Part shown: positions 1 through 5,673 of the stretch, piece by piece
How the letters are laid out: each line of letters begins with the position of its first letter
Numbering within the stretch: position 1 is the stretch's first letter
Origin: Planctomycetota bacterium
Lineage (GTDB): Bacteria; Planctomycetota; J058; J103
Direction: 5' to 3'
Length of the DNA: 7,096 bases
Assembly (NCBI GenBank): GCA_003694875.1
Contig: RFJN01000351.1
Span: forward strand, 1 to 7,096
Position numbers and translations under genes: made by a program
The notes under the pieces: model-generated
Databases searched by the model: none
What the model was told of the DNA's origin: nothing
Seen by the model: the letters and a program-made list of their open reading frames with translations, nothing else

Positions 1-892
1 GGGCGAAGACCTCCTGCAGACCGGGAAGCCGGCGCAGATCGCTCACGCGACGGAAGTCCTGTCCGGGCGGCGGAGCGCCGGGAGCGGGAGCGGGCGCCGG
101 CTCGTCGGGGCCCGCGCCGGTGCGGAACTGCACGAACGCTTCGAGGGCGGCGTCGCGGTCGATCGGCTGCCCGGCGGGGTCGGTGGGCGGGATGATCGCC
201 CAGAACAGCGCGTCGGGGCAGGTGTTGACGTTGATCTGTCCCGCGCCCCACGTGGTCAGATACGGCAACAGTCCCTCGAACTCCGCCCCGTCCTCGCCCG
301 TACCGCCGAGCAGCACCGCGGGATCGAGTTCGGGCACGTCGAACAGTTCGGAGACGTCGGCGACCGGGCCGTTGCGGGCGCCCTCCTCGTACTCGCCCTC
401 GCGGTCGGTGTCGATGTAGTCGCGGATCCGGGCGGCAACCTCGGGGGCGTCGGGGATGCCGAGATACCCGCACAGATCGCGCAGGATGCGGGCGATCACC
501 GGCTGGGAGCGCGGTTCGGCGAGCTGGTTGACGGGCAGCCGCCGTTCGGCGTCGACGAGTTCGATCCGGATCTCGACGTCTCCGACGGCGGTGGGTTGCG
601 CGACCGCCTCGGACGCCCACGGCTCGCGCAGCGAATCGAGCTGCGCACCGCCCTCGCTCTCGAGGTCGTCGCGCAGCCACGTCCGGGCGAGCGTGACGCC
701 GGAGCGGGCGGCCATCTGGAGCTTGAGATCGTCGCGCGCGTTGCGCGCGATCCCGGCGTCGACCGTGGCGCTGAAGACCACCTGCGACACCATGACGGTG
801 AGCAGGCTGAGCAGCAGCAGCGCCATGATCAGCGCCACGCCCCGCTCGGGGCGGCGCTCGGCTGGCAGCGGCTCGGGCGCGATCCGCCTCAT
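1..892 (-). CDS. gspK: Type II secretion system minor pseudopilin GspK (partial, runs off left edge)
   Basis: GspK is the large minor pseudopilin that caps the inner-membrane pseudopilus of the type II secretion system, in complex with GspI and GspJ. The 297 visible codons start with a short basic leader, then a type-IV-pilin-like stretch: RPERG followed by VALIMALLLLSLLTVMV. Prepilin peptidase should cut after Gly18. Residue +5 of the mature protein is Met, not Glu, which is typical of GspK. Later come a family-like acidic stretch with YIDTD (about 159-163) and DVSEL (179-183), and QINVNTCPDALFWAI (219-233), a strong GspK signature. A Pro-Ala linker (about 264-277) precedes the family-like ending RRVSDLRRLPGL. 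The family is usually a little over 300 residues, so only the end is missing. I chose the ATG at 892 because GGAGAG (905-910) lies 12 bases upstream; an in-frame ATG at 958 would add 22 residues and make an unusually long leader. No gspJ lies upstream. Confidence 0.9.
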   Translation of the reverse strand, partial: MRRIAPEPLPAERRPERGVALIMALLLLSLLTVMVSQVVFSATVDAGIARNARDDLKLQMAARSGVTLARTWLRDDLESEGGAQLDSLREPWASEAVAQPTAVGDVEIRIELVDAERRLPVNQLAEPRSQPVIARILRDLCGYLGIPDAPEVAARIRDYIDTDREGEYEEGARNGPVADVSELFDVPELDPAVLLGGTGEDGAEFEGLLPYLTTWGAGQINVNTCPDALFWAIIPPTDPAGQPIDRDAALEAFVQFRTGAGPDEPAPAPAPGAPPPGQDFRRVSDLRRLPGLQEVFA

Positions 893-1038
893 GGTGTCGT
901 GGTTCTCTCCGTAGCGTTGCGCGTTGGGACGCCCGGGCGGGGCGCCGAGTTCAGCCATTTTGCCCGAGCGGCGCCAGGATGCAACGCGAGCACGCGAGCG
1001 GCGGCGTTGCGGGGCGCACACGCGGGCGCGCCGCCCGT
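893..1038. other. Intergenic gap between the unknown-function gene and gspK
   Basis: This 146-base stretch holds the candidate gspK promoter and the gspK ribosome binding site. Just after the stop at 1039, bases 1024-1036 can form a short GC hairpin (GGGCG, CGC, CGCCC) with no U-run on either strand, so it is not a convincing terminator. I see no gene here. Confidence 0.5.
957..984 (-). promoter_or_regulatory. Weak candidate sigma70 promoter for gspK
   Basis: On the minus strand, TTGCAT (979-984) and CAAAAT (957-962) are separated by 16 bases, matching the -35 and -10 consensus at 3 and 4 of 6 positions. This is the most AT-rich spot between 893 and 1038. If it is real, transcription starts near 950, downstream of the alternative ATG at 958, which supports the gspK start at 892. 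The match is poor enough that chance is a serious alternative. Confidence 0.25.
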
Positions 1039-1479
1039 TCAGGGCGGGCTGTCGTCGCGTTCGGAGAGCTGCTTCGCGAGCACGAGCAGCACGTGTTCGA
1101 GCGGGCGCGCCCCGGGCTGTTCGACCCGCCGGCGCACGGTCTCGAGGGGGTAGAGCACGAGGCCGCGAAACCGCAGCCCGAGTGCCTTGCGCAGCGGGCT
1201 CCAGGCGTAGTGCCCTCCGTAGGCGCGCCGCAGCAGCTCGCCGAAGTAGAAGCCGGCCGGAAGCAGCAGCTCCTCGGCGTTCTCGTCGCGGACGTACTCG
1301 AGCACGCGGTCGAGCACCCGCACCGCGTCGAGGTCGTCGCCGAGCCGCGCGCCCCAGCGCTGCGCGACGGTGTCGACGAACTCGCGCGCGAGCCGCTCGG
1401 CGTCGGCGCGGTAGGCGTCGGGCTCGCGCCCCCGCCCCTTGCGGGGCCGCTTCGGCCGGGCTCGTCGGCGGCGTGCCAC
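1039..1479 (-). CDS. Small protein of unknown function with an arginine-rich N-terminal tail
   Basis: I do not recognise this 146-residue family. It has an N-terminal tail (1-18) with a run of Arg and Lys (ARRRRARPKRPRKGRGR), followed by a mixed helical globular part. That part contains the phrases REFVDTVAQRWGARLGDDLDA (split here at about 32-52), AEELLLPAGFYFGELLRRAYG (about 68-88) and RFRGLVLYPLETVRRRV (103-119). There is no signal peptide or membrane segment, so it is probably cytoplasmic. The basic tail could bind RNA, DNA or acidic lipid; this is inference. The gene begins 17 bases after the PIN-PhoH stop in the same direction, so it is likely cotranscribed. The GTG at 1479 was chosen because it is the only ATG/GTG/TTG codon in frame between the phoH stop and the folded part; its Shine-Dalgarno is weak (GGCGGGCGA). 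It is the last gene of the row, with 146 bases to gspK. Confidence 0.72.
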   Translation of the reverse strand: MARRRRARPKRPRKGRGREPDAYRADAERLAREFVDTVAQRWGARLGDDLDAVRVLDRVLEYVRDENAEELLLPAGFYFGELLRRAYGGHYAWSPLRKALGLRFRGLVLYPLETVRRRVEQPGARPLEHVLLVLAKQLSERDDSPP

Positions 1480-1496
1480 AGCCGTCGCCCGCCGTT

Positions 1497-2819
1497 TCAG
1501 AGCCGTTCGGCGGCGACGGCAGCGAGCCGCGAGCGCTCGCTGCGGGTCAGCAGCATGTGGCCGGCGACCGCCTCGTCGCGCAGCGCCTGCACGACGTAGC
1601 TCAGGCCGTTGGAGGACGAGTCGAGGTACGGGTTGTCGATCTGGTACGGGTCGCCGGTGAGCACGAGCTTGGTCTCGTCGCCGGCGCGACTGATGATCGT
1701 CTTGACCTCGTGGGGCGTGAGGTTCTGCGCCTCGTCGACGATCAGGTACTGTCGCCAGATCGAGCGACCCCGGATGTAGGTGAGCGCCTCGAGTTCGAGC
1801 AGCCCCGAGCGCAGCAGTTCCTGGATGCGGCGGCCGTGATCGGCGCCGGTGCGACCCTTTTCGCGCAGCAGGAACTTGAGGTTGTCGAAGATGGGCTTCA
1901 TCCACTGCTCGAGCTTGTCGTCCTTGCTGCCGGGCAGATACCCGATATCGCGGCCGAGCGGCATGATGGGGCGGCTGACGAGGATCTTGTCGTAGACCTC
2001 GCGGCGCACGGTCTTGGCGTAGGCGGCCGCGAGCGCGAGCAGCGTCTTGCCGGTGCCGGCCCGCCCCACGAGGGTCACGAGCGGCACGTCGTCGTCGAGC
2101 AGCAGCTCGAGCGCGAAGCGCTGCTCGAGGTTGCGCGGTGCGATGGCGACCTGTCCGCTCGGCTCGTGCCGCAGCGGCCCGACGGTGTGCGGCTCGAGGT
2201 GGGGGTGGCGGCGTCCGAGCAGCGTCTGGCGCGGGCGGGCGGCGTTGCGCACGAGCACCATCTCGTTGGGCGCAAGCGGCGGCTCGTCCTCGAGCTCGAT
2301 CTCCTCGTTCTCGGCGAAGCGTGCGAATCGCTCCTCGTCGACGGTGCTCTCGCGCCAGCCGGTGTACAGCCGCTCGATGTTGACCTGCTCCTTCTCGAAG
2401 TTCATGGTGGGGATCCCGAGCGCGTCGCTCTTGATCCGCAGGTTGATGTCCTTCGAGACGAAGATCACCGGCTTGCCCTCGCGCTTGAGCCGCCAGGCGG
2501 TGGCGAGGATGCGGTGGTCGGGCACCTCGCCGCTGAGTCCCATGTCGGCGACCGGCGGCGGTTCGACGTCGACGAGCAGGGTGCCGTGGCCGCGCTCATC
2601 GAGCGGCACGCCGCAGCCGAGCGAGCCGCGGCAGCGCAGTCGGTCGAGCTGTCGCACGACCTCGCGCGCGTTGCGGCCGAGCTCGTCGTTCTGGCCCTTG
2701 AACTTGTCGAGTTCCTCGATCACGGTGATCGGGATCACGACGACGTTGTCGCCGAACGCCCACAGCGCGGTCGTGTCGTGCAGCAGCACGTTGGTGTCGA
2801 GGACGAAGTGCTTGCGCAT
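1497..2819 (-). CDS. PIN-domain plus PhoH-type ATPase (PhoH2-like RNA helicase/RNase)
   Basis: This 440-residue cytoplasmic protein joins a PIN ribonuclease-fold domain (about 1-150) to a PhoH-type P-loop ATPase domain (about 225-440). PIN acidic residues are present: Asp8 in LDTNVLLHD, Glu35/Glu36 in IEELDKFK, Asp101 in PDHRILATAW and Asp124 in SKDINLRIK. The ATPase has Walker A GRAGTGKT (252-259), Walker B LIVDEAQN (359-366), a TGDPYQID motif (388-395), and the ending RSERSRLAAVAAERL typical of the family. Full-length relatives such as mycobacterial PhoH2 are of similar size and are reported to unwind and cut RNA in an ATP-dependent way; here that activity is inferred from the intact motifs. 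The ATG at 2819 starts exactly at the conserved MRKHFVLDTN, and GGAGAA (2831-2836) overlaps the end of the lipoprotein gene, whose stop lies 5 bases upstream. The name phoH is often applied, but E. coli PhoH lacks the PIN domain. Confidence 0.93.
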   Translation of the reverse strand: MRKHFVLDTNVLLHDTTALWAFGDNVVVIPITVIEELDKFKGQNDELGRNAREVVRQLDRLRCRGSLGCGVPLDERGHGTLLVDVEPPPVADMGLSGEVPDHRILATAWRLKREGKPVIFVSKDINLRIKSDALGIPTMNFEKEQVNIERLYTGWRESTVDEERFARFAENEEIELEDEPPLAPNEMVLVRNAARPRQTLLGRRHPHLEPHTVGPLRHEPSGQVAIAPRNLEQRFALELLLDDDVPLVTLVGRAGTGKTLLALAAAYAKTVRREVYDKILVSRPIMPLGRDIGYLPGSKDDKLEQWMKPIFDNLKFLLREKGRTGADHGRRIQELLRSGLLELEALTYIRGRSIWRQYLIVDEAQNLTPHEVKTIISRAGDETKLVLTGDPYQIDNPYLDSSSNGLSYVVQALRDEAVAGHMLLTRSERSRLAAVAAERL

Positions 2820-2824
2820 GCGCT

Positions 2825-3310
2825 CTATTGTTCTCCGAATCGTTGCGCGAGCCAAGCGCGCGCGCTCGGCAGGTCGGGCAGACGCCGGTAGGCGGCGATC
2901 TCCTCGGGGGTGAGCCGGTCCCGGTACGGCTCGAGCAGCGCCTCGCGGCGCTGCCACTCGAGGATCCGGTCCGCGAAACGATCGTAGCGTTCGGCCGGCG
3001 GGGTGGCGAGGTAGAGTTCGCGCTCGGCGGGCTGCATGTAGTCGCCGAAGCGCTCGAGCCAGTAGTCGCCCGGCTGCGTCTCGGGGCTCGGTGCCGGTGG
3101 CGGCGCGACGTTCTCGACCGACGCGGTCGCTTCCGGCATGTCGGGCTCCTCGGCCGGTTTCGCGGACGCGGGGCGTTCGGAGCGGCTGCGGTCCGCGCCG
3201 CCGCTGCGGGCGAGCACGCAGCCCGCGAGCAGGCAGGCGAGGGCGGCGGTGGAGGCGAGGACGGACGCGAGGCGGCGGGCGGGCGGGGTGGATCCTCGCG
3301 AGCGGATCAC
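2825..3310 (-). CDS. Small outer-membrane-type lipoprotein with a GWxTD-like C-terminal part
   Basis: This is a predicted lipoprotein of 161 residues. A basic N-terminus and hydrophobic stretch lead to the lipobox LAGC (28-31), so Cys31 should be lipidated. Residue +2 is Val, not Asp, which predicts export to the outer membrane. A low-complexity Pro/Ala/Glu linker (about 40-80) is followed by a charged helical part (81-161) in which a similar pattern occurs twice: YMQPAERELYLATPPAERYDRF (about 91-112, split here) and RLTPEEIAAYRRLPDLPSAR (132-151). This loosely recalls the start of GWxTD domains, but no GWxTD tetrapeptide is present, so the family remains open. The GTG start at 3310 overlaps the stop of the upstream SPFH gene as GTGA, and GGGGAG (3318-3323) sits 7 bases upstream, so translation is probably coupled. 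The stop TAG at 2825 lies 5 bases before the PIN-PhoH start. Confidence 0.82.
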   Translation of the reverse strand: MIRSRGSTPPARRLASVLASTAALACLLAGCVLARSGGADRSRSERPASAKPAEEPDMPEATASVENVAPPPAPSPETQPGDYWLERFGDYMQPAERELYLATPPAERYDRFADRILEWQRREALLEPYRDRLTPEEIAAYRRLPDLPSARAWLAQRFGEQ

Positions 3311-4401
3311 TCGTTCGCTCCCCGTTCGACCGGCAGCCCGAGGCGGCGGAGCATGGCGTCGATATCGAGGAAGTCGACCTCGGCGGTGGAGACCTCGGCG
3401 CGGCCGAACTCGAGGTGGCGCACCGCCTCGAGCGCGACGAGCGCGCGGCCGCCGTCGCCGGCGAGTGCCTCGTTCTTGCGCCGTGCGCCGTCGGCCTCGG
3501 CCTTCTTCTGCAGCTCGAGCGCCTTCGCCTCGAGCTTGGCACGGTACAGATCGGCGTCCGCGCGCGTCTTGGTCGCCTCGGCGTCGGCCTGGGCCATGAT
3601 CTCGGCGATCTTGCGCTGCGCGTCCGCCTGCCGCCGCGCCTTCTCCGCCTCGAGCTGGCGCTTGATCAGGCCCACTTGCGCCTCGGTCTCGGCGACGACC
3701 CGGTCGGCCGCGATCTCGGCGTCCTTGGCGAGCCGCTTCGACTTCTGCACCTCCTTGTCCTGGTCGGCGATCTTCTTGGCGAGGATGCGCTTTTCGTACT
3801 CGGGGGGGAAGGTGACGTCGCGGATCAGCACCGCCACGATCTCGATGTGGCTGTCGTCGAGATCGTGCTGCAGCTCCTGGCGCGCCTGCTCGGCGCGCTC
3901 GCGCTTGAGGGTGGGGTTGTAGAAGTCCTCGGCGCGCAGGTCGCCGAACACGTCGCGGATCGAGCCCTCGGCCTTCTGGCGCACCTGCTTGTGGTAGTTG
4001 GCGGGGTCGGCGCCGAAGCGCTTGTAGACCAGGTGCGCCTCGCCGGGCTTGATCCGGTACTTGACGGTGACGTCGACGGTGAGCCCGTAGCCGTCCGAGG
4101 TCCGGGGCCGGATCGGCTGGGTGCGGAACTTCCACGGCTCGCGCAGCCGCGAGTCGGTCATCTCGAGCGTCTGCACGGTGCGGTCGTAGGTGACCCAGGT
4201 GTGCAGCGGGCCGAGATCGAGGTGCCAGCCGGGTCCGTAGTCGTGCTCCACCACCCCCTTGGGCCCGAGCACGTCGTAGTTGTTGATCCGCACCCCGACC
4301 TCGTTGATGCCGACGCGCGCCACGGTCGCCTTGACGCCGATGAAGAACAGCAGCGCGAGGGCGGCGAGCGCTCCGAGGATCCACTGCAGTGTGCGCGCCA
4401 T
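3307..4401 (-). CDS. SPFH/band-7 (prohibitin, HflC-like) membrane protein B
   Basis: This 364-residue protein has an N-terminal membrane anchor (about 4-24, LQWILGALAALALLFFIG), an SPFH/band-7 domain (about 28-210) and a long charged alpha-helical coiled coil (about 200-312) rich in Ala, Glu, Lys and Arg. The SPFH domain shows INEVGVRINNYDVLGPKG near its start, a beta-rich middle (LTVDVTVKYRI, 107-117) and FPPEYEKRILAKKIADQDKE (198-217) at its end. SPFH proteins form ring-shaped hetero-oligomers that organise membrane patches and control proteases such as FtsH. This protein is probably the partner of protein A, whose stop is 3 bases upstream. The ATG at 4401 has GGGAGGA (4411-4417) 9 bases upstream, inside the end of gene A. 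It is HflC-like in plan but divergent, and no ftsH is in the window, so I do not assign hflC. The C-terminal region (about 315-364) is short and unremarkable. Confidence 0.88.
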   Translation of the reverse strand: MARTLQWILGALAALALLFFIGVKATVARVGINEVGVRINNYDVLGPKGVVEHDYGPGWHLDLGPLHTWVTYDRTVQTLEMTDSRLREPWKFRTQPIRPRTSDGYGLTVDVTVKYRIKPGEAHLVYKRFGADPANYHKQVRQKAEGSIRDVFGDLRAEDFYNPTLKRERAEQARQELQHDLDDSHIEIVAVLIRDVTFPPEYEKRILAKKIADQDKEVQKSKRLAKDAEIAADRVVAETEAQVGLIKRQLEAEKARRQADAQRKIAEIMAQADAEATKTRADADLYRAKLEAKALELQKKAEADGARRKNEALAGDGGRALVALEAVRHLEFGRAEVSTAEVDFLDIDAMLRRLGLPVERGANE

Positions 4402-4404
4402 GGG

Positions 4405-5538
4405 TCAGCGTCCTCCCGTCTTCGCGTCGGCTGCCGCGGCGGCTCGCTCGCGATCGGGCGGCTCGGCGCGGCTGTGGCGGAACTGCTCGATCACGCCCTC
4501 GACGAGCACCGGCACGCCGGTGAGCCGCAGCCCCTCGAGCCGGCGGGCGTATTCGAGCGCGACGAGGTTGCGGCCTGCGCCCTCGTGCGCGAGCGCGTCG
4601 GCGAGCGCCTTGACGCCGGCGGCCTCGGCGCTCAGGCGCGCGAGGGTGGCCTCGGCGTCGTTCTTGCGCTTGTGGAACTCCGCGTCGGCCTCGAGGCGCA
4701 CGCGCGCGGCGTACGCCTTGGCCTCGAGACGAGCGCGGTCGGCCTTGCCGCGCGCCTGCTCGATGAGCTGCTGCAGTTGGCCGTCGAAGCGTGTGAGCGC
4801 GTTCTGCATCTCGCCCTTCGCCTGCGCAATGTAACGCAGCTTCTTCTGCTCGTTGGCGGCCTGTTCGGCCTTGAACTGCTCGACCTCCTGGTCGGCGAGC
4901 TTCTTCTCGGTAATCTTTCTCTCGTACGCCGGCAGGAAGTGGAAGTCCTGCACCGCGACCTGGGTGACGATGAGGCCGTGGGGGTTGAGCAGGGCGTTGA
5001 GTTCGCGTTCGGCCTGCCGCATCTTCTTGTCGCGCTCGGTGGCGATGTAGAACTCCTCGGTGGTGAGTTCCCCGAACACGTAGCGGCAGATCGCGCGCGC
5101 GTAGTCGCGCACCCAGCGGTGCTGGTAGGCGTCGCCGGGGCCGTTCTCGAGCAGCACCGTGCGGGCCTTGCTGGTGTCGATCTCGTAGAAGACGGTGAAG
5201 TCGACGAAGACGTCGTTGCCGTCGCGGGTCTTGAGCTTGACGGTGCCGTCCTTGCCGCCGATCGCCTGTCCCATGTCGATGTCGAGGATGCGCTTCTCGA
5301 TCGTGTAGAAGTCGTTCCACAGACCGCAGTAGATCACCTGTCCGGCGCGCGGGATCTCGGTGATCTCGCCGTTGATGTTGTTGAGCAGGAAACCGACCTC
5401 GTCGCCCTGCACCTGCTCGATCCGGAAGGTCTTGAGCACGAACGCGAGTGCGATCACCGCGAGCACCGCGGTGCCGATCTGGCGTACGCGCCGGCGCACC
5501 TGTTCCGGCGTCATGGGTTCGGGTCGCTTCGGCTGCAT
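4405..5538 (-). CDS. SPFH/band-7 (prohibitin, HflK/HflC-like) membrane protein A
   Basis: This is the first gene of the minus-strand row and encodes 377 residues. A basic N-terminus (RRRVR, 15-19) precedes a membrane segment (about 21-37), so by the positive-inside rule the rest should face the periplasm, as in HflK/HflC. The SPFH domain (about 38-215) includes GDEVGFLLNNINGEITEIPR (45-64), FVDFTVFYEIDTSKAR (111-126) and FLPAYERKITEKKLADQEVE (201-220). A long charged coiled coil follows (about 205-318). The C-terminal tail is Ala-rich and polar. It differs from classical HflK in lacking a Gly/Pro/Asn-rich cytoplasmic N-terminus. I chose the ATG at 5538 because GAGGAG (5547-5552) is 8 bases upstream; an in-frame ATG at 5514 lacks this support. 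It shares fold and layout with protein B but only scattered identity, so the two look like old paralogs forming a hetero-oligomer. Confidence 0.88.
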   Translation of the reverse strand: MQPKRPEPMTPEQVRRRVRQIGTAVLAVIALAFVLKTFRIEQVQGDEVGFLLNNINGEITEIPRAGQVIYCGLWNDFYTIEKRILDIDMGQAIGGKDGTVKLKTRDGNDVFVDFTVFYEIDTSKARTVLLENGPGDAYQHRWVRDYARAICRYVFGELTTEEFYIATERDKKMRQAERELNALLNPHGLIVTQVAVQDFHFLPAYERKITEKKLADQEVEQFKAEQAANEQKKLRYIAQAKGEMQNALTRFDGQLQQLIEQARGKADRARLEAKAYAARVRLEADAEFHKRKNDAEATLARLSAEAAGVKALADALAHEGAGRNLVALEYARRLEGLRLTGVPVLVEGVIEQFRHSRAEPPDRERAAAAADAKTGGR

Positions 5539-5577
5539 GGTGTGCTCTCCTCGCTCCCCCTTTTCGGGGCTCGGGCG

Positions 5578-5607
5578 ATTGTATGTCGGGGGGCGCGCGG
5601 GCGGCAA
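5578..5607 (-). promoter_or_regulatory. Sigma70-type promoter of the SPFH-lipoprotein-PhoH row
   Basis: On the minus strand a -35 box TTGCCG (5602-5607) and a -10 box TACAAT (5578-5583, 5 of 6 consensus) are 18 bases apart, in a region otherwise almost free of A and T. Transcription should begin near 5571, giving a leader of about 33 bases. The start of that leader can fold as CCCC, loop GAAAA, GGGG (5557-5569), just ahead of the GAGGAG ribosome binding site. Confidence 0.65.
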
Positions 5608-5610
5608 GCG

Positions 5611-5640
5611 TTGCTGTGGCGCGCGCGGCTCTGCTAGGCT
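5611..5640 (+). promoter_or_regulatory. Sigma70-type promoter (extended -10) of the HEAT-repeat gene
   Basis: On the plus strand TTGCTG (5611-5616) and TAGGCT (5635-5640) are 18 bases apart, and TG at 5632-5633 makes an extended -10. Transcription should start near 5647, about 27 bases before the ATG at 5674. The -35 box is 3 bases from the -35 box of the divergent promoter, so the two sites probably compete for, or share, regulation. Confidence 0.5.
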
Positions 5641-5673
5641 GGAGCGGGCGGCGGTCGGGAGGGGACGGGACGC

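Noticed and set aside
924..2891. An open frame of 655 codons on the plus strand, opposite the PIN-PhoH gene
   Set aside because: It is antisense to intact PIN and PhoH motifs, and its first part is an Arg/Ala-rich run typical of GC-rich shadow frames.
3091..5637. An open frame of 848 codons on the plus strand, opposite the SPFH genes
   Set aside because: It lies antisense to two well-supported SPFH genes, and its product is low-complexity Leu/Gly/Val/Glu text without recognisable domains. Long antisense open frames are expected at this GC content.
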